Below are positions 31,124 through 40,246 of a stretch of 64,000 nt of DNA, piece after piece. Position numbers and translations under genes: made by a program. The notes beneath the pieces are model-generated. The model had not been told where the DNA came from, made no database searches, and saw only the letters and a program-made list of their open reading frames with translations. This DNA is from Sinomonas cellulolyticus. GTDB lineage: Bacteria; Actinomycetota; Actinomycetes; Actinomycetales; Micrococcaceae. The number at the start of each line of letters is the position of its first letter. Positions within the stretch are counted from its first letter, which is position 1. Where the stretch lies: NCBI RefSeq assembly GCF_014656475.1, contig NZ_BNCM01000001.1, positions 248,001-312,000 of the forward strand, in the 5' to 3' direction.

Positions 31124-31264
31124 CGGGACAGTCTCGCACACCCTGCGGGAGCGGCCGAAACTCTCCCCGACCCGGCATGACTCATGCGGCATGGACGCGC
31201 TGACACATGCCACTGGAGCAATACATCAGCCCGTCGGCAGAGCCCCACTTGCCTCCGACCTCGC

Positions 31265-34228
31265 TCAGGATGCGCCGAGGACCTCCGCCAGGAAGGTCCC
31301 GGTATAGCTGCCTTCCACGCGGGCCACCTGCTCGGGCGTCCCCGTGGCCACGATCCTGCCGCCGCCCGAGCCGCCGTCCGGCCCCAAGTCGATGATCCAG
31401 TCGGCGCTCTTGATGACGTCCAGGTTGTGCTCGATCGTGATGACGCTGTTTCCCTTGTCCACGAGGGACTGCAGGACGAGCAGCAGCTTGCGGATGTCCT
31501 CGAAATGCAGTCCGGTGGTGGGCTCGTCCAGCACGTAGACGCTGCGCCCGTTGGAGCGCTTCTGCAGCTCGGCAGCGAGCTTGACCCTCTGCGCCTCGCC
31601 GCCTGAGAGTGTCGTGGCGGGCTGTCCGAGGCGGACGTAGCCGAGACCCACGTCGACCAGCGTGTTGAGGTGCCGGGCGATCGGGGTGAACGCGGCGAAG
31701 AACTCGGCTGCCTCGTCGATGGGCATGTTCAGCACATCGGCGATGGTCTTGCCCTTGTAGTGGACTTCGAGGGTCTCGCGGTTGTAGCGGGCGCCGTGGC
31801 AGACCTCGCACGGGACGTACACGTCCGGGAGGAAGTTCATCTCGATCTTCAGGGTGCCGTCACCGCTGCACGCCTCGCACCTGCCGCCCTTGACGTTGAA
31901 CGAGAACCGGCCCGGCATGTAACCGCGCACCTTGGCCTCGTTCGTCTCGGCGAACAGCTTGCGGATGTGGTCGAAGACCCCGGTGTAGGTCGCCGGGTTC
32001 GACCGGGGGGTGCGGCCGATCGGACTCTGGTCCACGTGGATCACCTTGTCGAGGTGTTCCAGCCCCTCGATGCGGGTGTGCCGGCCGGCCACCTGCTTGG
32101 CCCCGTTCAGCCGGTTCGCGAGCACCTTGTAGAGGATGTCGTTGACCAGCGTGGACTTGCCCGAGCCGCTCACCCCGGTCACGGCCGTGAGGACGCCCAG
32201 AGGGAACGTGACGTCCACCCCCTGCAGGTTGTGCTCGCGGGCGCCCACGATCTTGAGCTGGCGCTTGCGGTCCACCTTGCGCCGCGCCGAGGGGATCCCG
32301 ATCGAGCGGCGCCCTGCGAGGTAGTCACCGGTGAGCGAGGCGGTATTGGCCTTGAGCTCTTCGAGGGAGCCCGAGTGGACCACCTCTCCCCCGTGCTCGC
32401 CGGCGCCGGGGCCGATGTCCACGATCCAGTCCGCCTCGTGGATGGTGTCCTCGTCGTGCTCCACGACGATGAGGGTGTTGCCCAGGTCCCGCAGCCGCGT
32501 CAGCGTCTCGATGAGCCGCCGGTTGTCGCGCTGGTGGAGGCCGATGCTCGGCTCGTCGAGCACGTACAGGACGCCGACGAGGCCGGAGCCGATCTGCGTC
32601 GCGAGCCTGATGCGCTGCGCCTCGCCGCCCGAGAGCGTGCCCGCCGCCCGTTCGAGGTTGAGGTACTCGAGGCCGACGTCGAGGAGGAACTGGAGCCGCG
32701 CGTCGATCTCCTTGAGGACCTGCGCGGCGATCTGCTGCTCGCGGGGGCTCAGCGTGAGCGTGGCAAGGAACGTGCGCGCCTCACGCAGGGGGAGCCGGGA
32801 CACCTCGGCGATCGACCGTCCGCCCACGAGGACCGAGAGGGACGCTGGGTTGAGCCGGGCACCGCCGCACTCCGGGCACGGGATCTCCCGCATGTACTCC
32901 TCGTACCTGTCACGCGCCGAGTCGGACTCCGTCTCGAGGTGCTTGCGCTGGATGTACGAGACGGCGCCCTCGAAACCCGTGCTGTACTTCCGCTCCCGGC
33001 CGAACCGGTTCCGGTACTGCACGACAACCTTGTGGTCCTTGCCGTAGAGGACGGCATCCCGCGCATACTCGGGCAGGCTGTGCCACGGCGTGGTCATCGA
33101 GAAGCCGAGTTCGTCGGAGAGGCCCTCGAGGAGCCGGGTCCAGTACTCCTGCGTCGCGGTGCCGAGCGACCAGGGCGCGATGGCGCCTTCGGAGAGGCTC
33201 AGCTCGGAGTCCGGCACCACGAGGTCGACATCGACCTCAAGCTTCGTGCCGATGCCGGTGCACGCCGGGCACGCTCCGAACGGATTGTTGAACGAGAAGG
33301 ATCGCGGCTCGATCTCGTCGATGGCGAGCGGGTGCTCGTTGGGGCACGCGAGGTGCTCTGAGAACGCCCGGACGCGCGCGTCGTCGTCCGCCTCGAGATC
33401 GACGAAGTCGGCGAGGACGCGTCCCTCCGCGAGACCGAGCGCGGTCTCCACCGAATCGGCGAGCCGCTGCCGGATGCCGTCCTTGACCACGAGCCGGTCC
33501 ACCACGACCTCGATCGTGTGCTTGAACTGCTTGCCGAGCTTGGGCGGCTCGGTGAGCTGGATGAGCTCTCCGTCGACCCTGGCCCGCGAGTAGCCCTTCG
33601 CCGCGAGTTCCTTGAACAGGTCGACGAACTCCCCCTTGCGGGCGCGCACGACCGGGGCCAGCAGCTGGAAGCGGGTGCCCCCGGGCAGCTCGAGGAGCTG
33701 GTCCACGATCTGCTGCGGCGTCTGGCGCGTCACCGGCTCGTGGCAGATCGGGCAGTGAGGGTGGCCGACGCGCGCCCACAGGAGGCGCATGTAGTCGTAG
33801 ATCTCGGTGATCGTGCCCACCGTCGAGCGCGGGTTCTTGCTCGTCGACTTCTGGTCGATCGAGACCGCCGGCGAGAGTCCTTCGATGAAGTCGACGTCCG
33901 GCTTGTCCACCTGGCCGAGGAACTGCCGCGCGTAGGCCGAGAGCGACTCGACGTACCGGCGCTGCCCCTCGGCGAAGATCGTGTCGAAGGCGAGGGAGGA
34001 CTTCCCGGAGCCGGACAGGCCCGTGAAGACGATCATCTTGTCCCGCGGCAGGTCGAGGTCCACATTGCGGAGGTTGTGCTCGCGAGCGCCCTTGACGACG
34101 AGGCGGGACTGGTCATGGTGCTTGATGCCGTCCCGAAGGAGCGCATCGGCGGTCGACGACGCGGCGCCCGGGATGAGGGCACCCTCGTTCAGGGGGGTGG
34201 AATCGTTGAGGGTGGACAGACTCTGCAC
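31265..34228 (-). CDS. uvrA: Excinuclease ABC subunit A
   Basis: A 987-residue damage-recognition ATPase of nucleotide excision repair. It has two ABC ATPase modules: [16 protein letters not shown] (about residue 70) and [13 protein letters not shown]. Zinc-finger cysteines appear in CPICHEP, CPECGG and [26 protein letters not shown](R/V) signatures occur twice. The start is GTG at 34228, six bases after TACCAT. A LexA-like box lies on the predicted -35. Full length, intact. Confidence 0.97.
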   Translation of the reverse strand: MQSLSTLNDSTPLNEGALIPGAASSTADALLRDGIKHHDQSRLVVKGAREHNLRNVDLDLPRDKMIVFTGLSGSGKSSLAFDTIFAEGQRRYVESLSAYARQFLGQVDKPDVDFIEGLSPAVSIDQKSTSKNPRSTVGTITEIYDYMRLLWARVGHPHCPICHEPVTRQTPQQIVDQLLELPGGTRFQLLAPVVRARKGEFVDLFKELAAKGYSRARVDGELIQLTEPPKLGKQFKHTIEVVVDRLVVKDGIRQRLADSVETALGLAEGRVLADFVDLEADDDARVRAFSEHLACPNEHPLAIDEIEPRSFSFNNPFGACPACTGIGTKLEVDVDLVVPDSELSLSEGAIAPWSLGTATQEYWTRLLEGLSDELGFSMTTPWHSLPEYARDAVLYGKDHKVVVQYRNRFGRERKYSTGFEGAVSYIQRKHLETESDSARDRYEEYMREIPCPECGGARLNPASLSVLVGGRSIAEVSRLPLREARTFLATLTLSPREQQIAAQVLKEIDARLQFLLDVGLEYLNLERAAGTLSGGEAQRIRLATQIGSGLVGVLYVLDEPSIGLHQRDNRRLIETLTRLRDLGNTLIVVEHDEDTIHEADWIVDIGPGAGEHGGEVVHSGSLEELKANTASLTGDYLAGRRSIGIPSARRKVDRKRQLKIVGAREHNLQGVDVTFPLGVLTAVTGVSGSGKSTLVNDILYKVLANRLNGAKQVAGRHTRIEGLEHLDKVIHVDQSPIGRTPRSNPATYTGVFDHIRKLFAETNEAKVRGYMPGRFSFNVKGGRCEACSGDGTLKIEMNFLPDVYVPCEVCHGARYNRETLEVHYKGKTIADVLNMPIDEAAEFFAAFTPIARHLNTLVDVGLGYVRLGQPATTLSGGEAQRVKLAAELQKRSNGRSVYVLDEPTTGLHFEDIRKLLLVLQSLVDKGNSVITIEHNLDVIKSADWIIDLGPDGGSGGGRIVATGTPEQVARVEGSYTGTFLAEVLGAS

Positions 34229-34234
34229 CTGTCT

Positions 34235-34273
34235 ATGGTAGTGGACGCCAGCCGCATTCGAAAATTTCTTCGA
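34235..34273 (-). promoter_or_regulatory. uvrA promoter with an SOS (LexA) box over the -35
   Basis: The -10 is TACCAT (34235-34240), six bases before the GTG. Seventeen bases upstream, the palindrome TCGAA-A-ATTT-C-TTCGA (34258-34273) matches 10 of 12 fixed positions of the Gram-positive/actinobacterial LexA site TCGAAC-N4-GTTCGA and covers the -35 hexamer. Confidence 0.55.
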
Positions 34274-34285
34274 TCACATCACAGC

Positions 34286-34678
34286 TCAGGCCGTGGGCTG
34301 ACCGCGGCGGGCATAGGCCGCGCTGAGCAGCGCGACGGCTTCCTCGAGCGTGCAGCCGTGGGAGACCGCGGCGCCGGCAAAGGCAGAGGCAGCAGTCCTG
34401 AGCTCTTCGTCGCGCCTGCCGCGCGGCGCCACGGTGGTCCCGGCACGGCCGGCTGTCGCCAGGACACCGGCCTCCTCGAGCTCCCGGTAGGCGCGGGCGA
34501 CGGTGTGCGGGGCAACACCGAGCTCGCCAGCCAGGCTCCGCACCGAGGGGAGCTTCGCGCCCACGGCGAGTGCACCGGCGTCGACCATCTCGAGGATCCG
34601 GCGGCGCAGCTGCTCGAACAGGGGAACCGCGAGCTCTTGGTTGGGGCGCCAACGCCCGGGGAAGTCGCCCTGTGCCAT
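34286..34678 (-). CDS. GntR-family transcriptional regulator, YtrA subfamily
   Basis: A 130-residue regulator. The winged helix is KLPSVRSLAGELGVAPHTVARAY; the effector domain is only about 50 residues, as in the YtrA subfamily, whose members usually control adjacent ABC transporter genes. No transporter is adjacent here. It is divergent from the metallo-hydrolase gene with only 35 bases between start codons, so it may control itself and that neighbour. TAGGCT lies six bases before its ATG (leaderless). Confidence 0.9.
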   Translation of the reverse strand: MAQGDFPGRWRPNQELAVPLFEQLRRRILEMVDAGALAVGAKLPSVRSLAGELGVAPHTVARAYRELEEAGVLATAGRAGTTVAPRGRRDEELRTAASAFAGAAVSHGCTLEEAVALLSAAYARRGQPTA

Positions 34679-34684
34679 TGGCCC

Positions 34685-34707
34685 AGCCTAGCGAAACTGC
34701 CTAGGGT
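34685..34707. promoter_or_regulatory. Back-to-back leaderless promoters of the GntR gene and the metallo-hydrolase gene
   Basis: Minus strand TAGGCT (34685-34690) and plus strand TAGGGT (34702-34707), each six bases from its start codon. The two -10 boxes are only 11 bases apart, so both polymerases would compete for the same DNA. Confidence 0.55.
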
Positions 34708-34713
34708 GGCGGT

Positions 34714-35364
34714 ATGAGCACCCTCGTGAAGGACCTCGGCCGGCTGACTGTGCGATCCATCTCGGTGAGCGAGATGGACAACAACGTCTACCTGATCACC
34801 GCCAAGCGGTCCGGCGCCCAGGTCCTCATCGACGCCGCAGACGACCTCCCGGCGATCCAGGAGCTTCTGGCCGACGGCGCCGAGGACGCCGCGGAGCCGG
34901 CCCAGCTCGCCCTCATCGCCACCACACACCAGCATTGGGACCACGTGCGCGCGCTGGAGGGCCTCGTGGAGGCCACCGGCGCCCCTGTCGCTGCCGGACG
35001 GCAGGACGTTGCGGGGATCCCCGTGCCGGTCTCGGTGGTCCTCGACCACGGCGACGTCGGCAACTTCGACGGGTTCGACCTCACGGCGGTGCACCTGAGG
35101 GGCCACACCCCGGGATCGATCGCGTACGTCCTCGAGGAGGAGGACGCGCCCCCGCTGATCTTCTCGGGGGATTCGCTCTTCCCAGGCGGGGTGGGCAACA
35201 CCCAGAAGGATGCCGACCGCTTCGCACTGCTCTACGGGGATGTCGTCGATCGGCTCTTCACGGTGTACCCGGACGAGTCAGAGGTCTATCCCGGCCACGG
35301 CAGGCCCACCACGCTGGGGGCCGAGCGGCCGCACCTGGGCGAGTGGCTCGAGCGCGGCTGGTAG
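34714..35364 (+). CDS. Metallo-beta-lactamase-fold hydrolase (glyoxalase II-like)
   Basis: A 216-residue hydrolase. The dinuclear metal site is ATTHQHWDHV (HxHxDH), with further ligands in HLRGHTPGSIAYVL, IFSGDSLFPGG and VYPGHGRPTTLG. It resembles hydroxyacylglutathione hydrolase, but actinobacteria lack glutathione, so a mycothiol- or other thioester substrate is more likely. A homolog next to uvrA is known to me in mycobacteria (Rv1637c). ATG six bases after TAGGGT; the next gene starts 8 nt after its stop. Confidence 0.88.
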   Translation: MSTLVKDLGRLTVRSISVSEMDNNVYLITAKRSGAQVLIDAADDLPAIQELLADGAEDAAEPAQLALIATTHQHWDHVRALEGLVEATGAPVAAGRQDVAGIPVPVSVVLDHGDVGNFDGFDLTAVHLRGHTPGSIAYVLEEEDAPPLIFSGDSLFPGGVGNTQKDADRFALLYGDVVDRLFTVYPDESEVYPGHGRPTTLGAERPHLGEWLERGW

Positions 35365-35371
35365 CCGCCTC

Positions 35372-36271
35372 ATGACCCAGACGACTCCCGGGCCGTCCAG
35401 CGATGCGGAGATCCCTGCGTACCTGGCCGCCCTCGGGCTGCCCGGACTGGCCGACATCCACGTGCACTTCCTCCCCGAGAACATGCTCGAGAAGGTGTGG
35501 CGGTACTTCGACGCCGCCGAGGAGAGCTACGGGTGGCCGTGGCCCATCGCGTACCGGGTGGGCGAGGAGGAGCGCCTGCGGCTGGCCCGGGGATTCGGGC
35601 TCGCAGCCATCCCCGCGCTCTCATACCCGCACAAGCCGGGCATGGCAGCGTGGCTCAACGCGTGGAGCGCCGACTTCGCCCGGCGCGTGCCGGACGCGAT
35701 CCACTGCGCCACCATGTACCCGGAGCCCGAGGCCGGCCGATACGTGGCGGAAGCGCTCGACGCCGGGGCGCGCCTGTTCAAGGTGCACGTCCAGGTGGGG
35801 CGGTTCGGTCCCGACGATCCGCTCCTCGAGCCTGCCTGGGCCGAGCTCGAGCGGGCCGGGGTCCCGATTGTGATCCACGCCGGATCGAAGCCGCTTCCCG
35901 GAGAGTTCACCGGGCCACAGCGGGTACAGAGGGTGCTTGAGAGGCATCCGCGGCTGGCGCTCGTGATCGCCCATCTGGGGATGCCCGAGTACTGGGAGTT
36001 CGCCGACCTCGCGGCTCGGTACCCGCTGGTCCATCTCGACACGACCATGGTGGCCACTGACTTCACGGAACGCTTCGCTCCCCTGCCCGAGGGCTTCTCC
36101 GATCGACTCTCCGACCTGGCAGACAAGGTCGTGCTCGGCTCCGACTTCCCCAACATCCCCTACCCGTACGCTCACCAGCTGGAGGCGCTCGCCGGGCTCG
36201 GCCTCGGGGACGACTGGATGCGCAAGGTGCTGTGGGAGAACGGATCGCGGCTGCTCGGGCTGGCCGGCTGA
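35372..36271 (+). CDS. Amidohydrolase family protein (amidohydrolase 2)
   Basis: A 299-residue TIM-barrel metal-dependent hydrolase or decarboxylase. ADIHVHFLPENML supplies the first metal histidines, VIHAGSKPLPGEF and LVIAHLGMPEYWEF the middle ones, and VLGSDFPNIPYPY the catalytic aspartate. Substrate unknown; the family includes aminocarboxymuconate-semialdehyde decarboxylase-like enzymes. It starts 8 nt after the metallo-hydrolase gene and converges on the methyltransferase gene with 22 nt between. Confidence 0.85.
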   Translation: MTQTTPGPSSDAEIPAYLAALGLPGLADIHVHFLPENMLEKVWRYFDAAEESYGWPWPIAYRVGEEERLRLARGFGLAAIPALSYPHKPGMAAWLNAWSADFARRVPDAIHCATMYPEPEAGRYVAEALDAGARLFKVHVQVGRFGPDDPLLEPAWAELERAGVPIVIHAGSKPLPGEFTGPQRVQRVLERHPRLALVIAHLGMPEYWEFADLAARYPLVHLDTTMVATDFTERFAPLPEGFSDRLSDLADKVVLGSDFPNIPYPYAHQLEALAGLGLGDDWMRKVLWENGSRLLGLAG

Positions 36272-36293
36272 GGCACGGCCCACCGGGGCGCGG

Positions 36294-37094
36294 CTACGCC
36301 GGCTTCCGCCCGACGCAGAAGATCCGGCGGAACGGGTACACGGTCGTCACGACGCCGTCACGCTCCACAGCGGGATAGGCGTCGAAGAGCAGCTGGTTGT
36401 ACTGTTCCTCGAACTGTGCCGCCTCGGCGGCCGAGAGGGCGTCCAGGACAGGCCGCATGCCGGTCCCCCGGACCCAGGTGAGGACGGCGTCCTCCCCCGT
36501 GAGGACCTGCAGGTAGGTGGTCTCCCACACATCGGCGTCCCAGCCCGCCTCGAGCATGAGGTCGAGGTACCCTCTCGGCTCGGAGACCGGATCCGTGTGG
36601 CGCAGGACGCCGCGCAGGCGGTGCTCCCACTGCGACGACTCCGCGAGCTCGCGCAGGAGGGCGTGCGAGGGCGACGAGAAGCTGCCGGGCACCTGGACCG
36701 CGAGCCACGCCCCGGGCGCGAGCTGCTCCAGCCAGCGTCCCATGAGGCCCTGGTGCCCCGAGACCCAGTGGAGCGCCGCGTTGGAGACCACCACGTCGAC
36801 GTCTTCCTCGGGCTCCCAGTGCAGGATGTCACCGTGGGTGAACCTGAGGCCTTCCCTCCCCGCGTACCGCGAGCGCGCGGCGTCGAGCATCGCCTCTGAG
36901 CTGTCCACTCCCTCGACCTCGGCGCCGGGCCAGCGCTCGGCGAGCGAGGCCGTGAGATCGCCGGGCCCGCAGCCGAGGTCGACGACGCGGCGGGGCGCCG
37001 CGGCGGCGATGCGTCCGGTGAGATCGTAGAAGGGCCGCGAGCGGTGGTCGCCGAACGCGGTGTAGAGCGCCGGATCCCACGTCGGAGAGGTCAT
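36294..37094 (-). CDS. tam: Trans-aconitate 2-methyltransferase family SAM-dependent methyltransferase
   Basis: A 266-residue class I methyltransferase. The SAM-binding motif is VVDLGCGPGDLTASLAERW, followed by GVDSSEAMLDAAR and HGDILHWEPEEDVDVVVSN. TWDPALYTAFGDHRSRPF at the start and PFRRIFCVGRKP at the end match Tam, which methylates trans-aconitate, an inhibitor of aconitase. Substrate is assigned by family resemblance only. TAGCGT six bases before the ATG (leaderless). Divergent from the helicase with 34 bases between starts. Confidence 0.85.
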   Translation of the reverse strand: MTSPTWDPALYTAFGDHRSRPFYDLTGRIAAAAPRRVVDLGCGPGDLTASLAERWPGAEVEGVDSSEAMLDAARSRYAGREGLRFTHGDILHWEPEEDVDVVVSNAALHWVSGHQGLMGRWLEQLAPGAWLAVQVPGSFSSPSHALLRELAESSQWEHRLRGVLRHTDPVSEPRGYLDLMLEAGWDADVWETTYLQVLTGEDAVLTWVRGTGMRPVLDALSAAEAAQFEEQYNQLLFDAYPAVERDGVVTTVYPFRRIFCVGRKPA

Positions 37095-37100
37095 GGATCC

Positions 37101-37119
37101 ACGCTAATCCCGATAGTCT
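37101..37119. promoter_or_regulatory. Divergent -10 boxes of tam and the helicase gene
   Basis: Minus: TAGCGT (37101-37106), six bases to the tam ATG. Plus: TAGTCT (37114-37119), nine bases to the helicase ATG, so its leader would be only about 2-3 nt. Confidence 0.5.
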
Positions 37120-37128
37120 GAGGGCGCC

Positions 37129-39702
37129 ATGCGACTCGACAGCCTCCTTCCCGCGCCGTCCTCCCTCTCCGACCAGGACGGCTCGCTGCCCGACGCGGTG
37201 TACGACGCGTTCGTCGGGTGGGCCGAGGGCAGAGGACTGACGCTGTACCCGGCCCAGGACGAGGCCGTGCTCGAGATCGTCTCCGGCTCCAACGTGATCC
37301 TGGCCACGCCGACGGGGTCCGGGAAGTCCCTCGTGGCGATCGCCGCACACTTCCACGGGCTCGCCACCGGAAGGCGCAGCTACTACACAGCCCCCATCAA
37401 GGCCCTCGTCTCCGAGAAGTTCTTCGCCCTGTGCGAGATCTTCGGCGCGGAGAACGTCGGCATGGTCACCGGAGACTCATCCGTGAACCCGGAGGCGCCG
37501 ATCATCTGCTGCACAGCGGAGATCCTCGCCAACCACGCCCTCCGCGAGGGCGCGGCGGCCGAGCTGGGGCCCGTAGTCATGGACGAGTTCCACTTCTACT
37601 CCGATCCCCAGCGCGGCTGGGCGTGGCAGGTCCCGCTCCTCGAGCTCCCCCAGGCGCAGTTCCTCCTCATGAGCGCGACGCTCGGGGACGTGAGCCGCTT
37701 CGAGAAGGAGCTCACCGACCGCACGGGACGCACGACGACGACCGTAGCCCATGCGGACCGTCCGATTCCGCTGCACTACTACTACGAGGAGAAGCCGGTC
37801 CACGAGACGCTCGAGGAGCTCCTCGCGACGAAGCAGGTCCCGGTCTATGTGGTCCACTTCAGCCAGCTCGAGGCGATTGAGCGTGCCCAGCAGCTCATGA
37901 GCGTGAACATGTGCACGCGCGAGGAGAAGGACCGTATCGGCGAGCTGATCGGAGGGTTCCGCTTCGCGGCCGGGTTCGGCAAGACCCTGAACCGGCTCGT
38001 CCGGCACGGGATCGGGGTGCACCACGCGGGCATGCTCCCGAAGTACCGCAGGCTCGTCGAGCAGCTCGCCCAGGCAGGACTGCTCAAGGTCATCTGCGGA
38101 ACAGACACGCTGGGCGTCGGAATCAACGTCCCCATCCGCACGGTGCTCATCACGGCCCTGAGCAAGTTCGACGGGACCCGGACGCGCCACCTGAATGCGC
38201 GCGAGTTCCACCAGATCGCCGGGCGCGCAGGGCGGGCCGGGTTCGACACGGCGGGGACCGTCGTCGTGCAGGCGCCCGAGCACGTCGTCGAGAACAACCG
38301 CGCCATGGACAAGGCGAGGGCGAAGTTCGGAGACGATCAGCGCAAGCTGCGCCAGGTCGTGAAGAAGAAGCCGCCCGAGGGCTTCGTCTCCTGGGGGCGT
38401 CCCACCTTCGAAAAGCTCGTCGAGGCCGCGCCCGAGCCGCTCTCGTCGAGCTTCACGGTGACCCACGCGATGCTCCTGAACCTCATGGCGCGCCCCGGCA
38501 ACCCGTTCACGGCGGCGCACCGGCTGCTGACCGAGAACCACGAGCCTCGCCCCGTCCAGCTGCGCCTCATGCGCCGCGCGCTCGGGATCCTCCGCGAGCT
38601 GATGGCCGCGGGCGTCGTCGAGCGCATCCCGGAGGACGAGCTCACCTCGGAGCAGCGGGCGAGCGGCCACACCCTGCGCCTCACGGTGGACCTCCAGGAG
38701 AACTTTGCCCTCAACCAGCCGCTCTCCCCGTTCGCCCTCGCGGCGCTCGACCTCCTGGACCCGGAATCGCCCTCCTACGCCCTCGACGTCGTCTCCGTCA
38801 TCGAGGCAACGCTCGAGAAGCCGCGGCAGATCCTCTCGGCCCAGCTGAAGAAGGCCAAGACGGAGGCGCTCACCGCCATGAAGGCGGACGGGCTCGAGTA
38901 CACGGAGCGCATGAACGCGCTGGACGCGGTCACCTACCCCGAGCCCCTCAAGGAGCTCCTCGAGGCCGCGTTCGAGACGTACCGCCGCCACGCGCCCTGG
39001 GTGGGCGACTTCGAGCTTGCCCCCAAGTCCATCGTGCGGGACATGTACGAACGGGCCATGGACTTCGGCGAGTTCGTGCAGTTCTACGGGCTGGCACGCA
39101 GCGAGGGCATCGTGCTGCGCTACCTGACCGATGCGTTCAAGGCGCTGCGCCAGACTGTGCCGCAGGATGCGCTGCGCGAGGACCTCGAGGACCTCATCGC
39201 ATGGCTCGGCGAGCTCGTGCGGCAGGTGGACTCGAGCCTGCTGGACGAGTGGGAGGAGCTCACGAGCGGCAAGGACCTGCACGCGTTCGACGCCCCGCCT
39301 CCTCCCCCGCCGGCGCTCACCTCCAACATCCGTGCCTTCAGGGTCATGGTCCGCAACGAGCTGTTCCGGCGTGTGGAGCTGTTCGCGGACGAGGATTCCG
39401 AGGGCCTGGCCGCGCTCGAGGCCGGCGCCGCCGGCGATGCCGTCCTCGGGGTCGACGAGTGGGAGGATGCCCTCGACGCCTACTTCGAGGAGCACGAGGA
39501 CATCGGCACGGGACCGGACGCGCGCGGGCCGCAGCTGCTCATCATCACCGAGGCGCCGGGGGTCTGGCACGTGCGGCAGATCTTCGACGATCCGGCGGGC
39601 AACCGCGACTGGGGATTCTCCGCGGACGTCGACCTCGAGGCCAGCAACGAAGCCGGGGCCGCGGTGATCCACGTGACCTCGGTGGGGCGCCTCGGCGGCT
39701 AA
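37129..39702 (+). CDS. Ski2-like DEAD/DEAH-box helicase with DUF3516 C-terminal domain
   Basis: An 857-residue superfamily 2 helicase. Motif I is ATPTGSGKSLVA (about residue 64), motif II is DEFHFY (an uncommon DEFH form), motif III is MSATLGD, and motif VI is QIAGRAGRAGFDT. Between them GVHHAGMLPKYRR and GTDTLGVGINVP are Ski2/MTR4-type segments. The long C-terminal part matches the DUF3516 helicases found almost only in actinobacteria, whose function is not known. A proline run (PPPPPPAL) precedes the last domain. Probably first gene of a run with the acetyltransferase (11 nt later) and the peptidase. Confidence 0.9.
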   Translation: MRLDSLLPAPSSLSDQDGSLPDAVYDAFVGWAEGRGLTLYPAQDEAVLEIVSGSNVILATPTGSGKSLVAIAAHFHGLATGRRSYYTAPIKALVSEKFFALCEIFGAENVGMVTGDSSVNPEAPIICCTAEILANHALREGAAAELGPVVMDEFHFYSDPQRGWAWQVPLLELPQAQFLLMSATLGDVSRFEKELTDRTGRTTTTVAHADRPIPLHYYYEEKPVHETLEELLATKQVPVYVVHFSQLEAIERAQQLMSVNMCTREEKDRIGELIGGFRFAAGFGKTLNRLVRHGIGVHHAGMLPKYRRLVEQLAQAGLLKVICGTDTLGVGINVPIRTVLITALSKFDGTRTRHLNAREFHQIAGRAGRAGFDTAGTVVVQAPEHVVENNRAMDKARAKFGDDQRKLRQVVKKKPPEGFVSWGRPTFEKLVEAAPEPLSSSFTVTHAMLLNLMARPGNPFTAAHRLLTENHEPRPVQLRLMRRALGILRELMAAGVVERIPEDELTSEQRASGHTLRLTVDLQENFALNQPLSPFALAALDLLDPESPSYALDVVSVIEATLEKPRQILSAQLKKAKTEALTAMKADGLEYTERMNALDAVTYPEPLKELLEAAFETYRRHAPWVGDFELAPKSIVRDMYERAMDFGEFVQFYGLARSEGIVLRYLTDAFKALRQTVPQDALREDLEDLIAWLGELVRQVDSSLLDEWEELTSGKDLHAFDAPPPPPPALTSNIRAFRVMVRNELFRRVELFADEDSEGLAALEAGAAGDAVLGVDEWEDALDAYFEEHEDIGTGPDARGPQLLIITEAPGVWHVRQIFDDPAGNRDWGFSADVDLEASNEAGAAVIHVTSVGRLGG

Positions 39703-39712
39703 GTTGGGAGGC

Positions 39713-40246
39713 ATGAGCGTTTCGTCTGCCCTCCGAAGGGCACAGCCGGCTGATGTCCCCGTCATCCTCGAGCTCATCCACGAGCTCGCCGCGTACGAGA
39801 AGGAGCCCGACGCGGTCCGGACTACCGTCAGGGCGCTCACGGACCAGCTGTTCGGCGAGAATCCCGCGATCTTCGCACACGTCGTCGAGGAGCGGACCGA
39901 TCCGGACGGCGCGGCGCGCGTGGTGGGCTTCGCGCTGTGGTTCCTCAACTACTCTACGTGGGAAGGCACGCATGGCATCTACCTCGAAGACCTGTACGTG
40001 CGGCCCGAGACGCGCGGGCGCGGCTACGGCAGGGCTCTGCTCGAGGAACTCGCCCGGATCGCTGTGGAGCGGGGGTATGCCCGGGTCGAATGGGCGGTCC
40101 TGAAGTGGAACACCCCCTCGATCGGCTTCTACCGCAGCCTCGGGGCGGTTCCCCTGGAGGAGTGGGACACCTTCCGGCTGACGGGTGAGGCGCTGACAGA
40201 GTTCGGGTCCGCCGGAACCGTCGCGGCCCGGGAAGCCGCGCGGTGA
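39713..40246 (+). CDS. GNAT-family N-acetyltransferase
   Basis: A 177-residue acetyltransferase of the diamine (spermidine/spermine, SSAT-like) type. The acetyl-CoA loop is VRPETRGRGYGRALLEEL; the start ALRRAQPADVPVILELI, FLNYSTWEGTHGIYLEDLYV and KWNTPSIGFYRSLGA match this subgroup. The ATG at 39713 has GGGAGG just upstream. It overlaps the next gene by four bases (GTGA). Substrate unproven. Confidence 0.88.
   Translation: MSVSSALRRAQPADVPVILELIHELAAYEKEPDAVRTTVRALTDQLFGENPAIFAHVVEERTDPDGAARVVGFALWFLNYSTWEGTHGIYLEDLYVRPETRGRGYGRALLEELARIAVERGYARVEWAVLKWNTPSIGFYRSLGAVPLEEWDTFRLTGEALTEFGSAGTVAAREAAR

Noticed and set aside
31124..31213. N-terminal extension of the HAD phosphatase by 30 codons to an upstream ATG
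   Set aside because: The extra residues are not typical of the family, which starts a few residues before the FDLDGT motif, and the GTG at 31123 has a -10-like box at the usual distance.
37477..39948. An 800-codon open frame antisense to the helicase
   Set aside because: It has no recognisable domain and its codon pattern mirrors the helicase gene.
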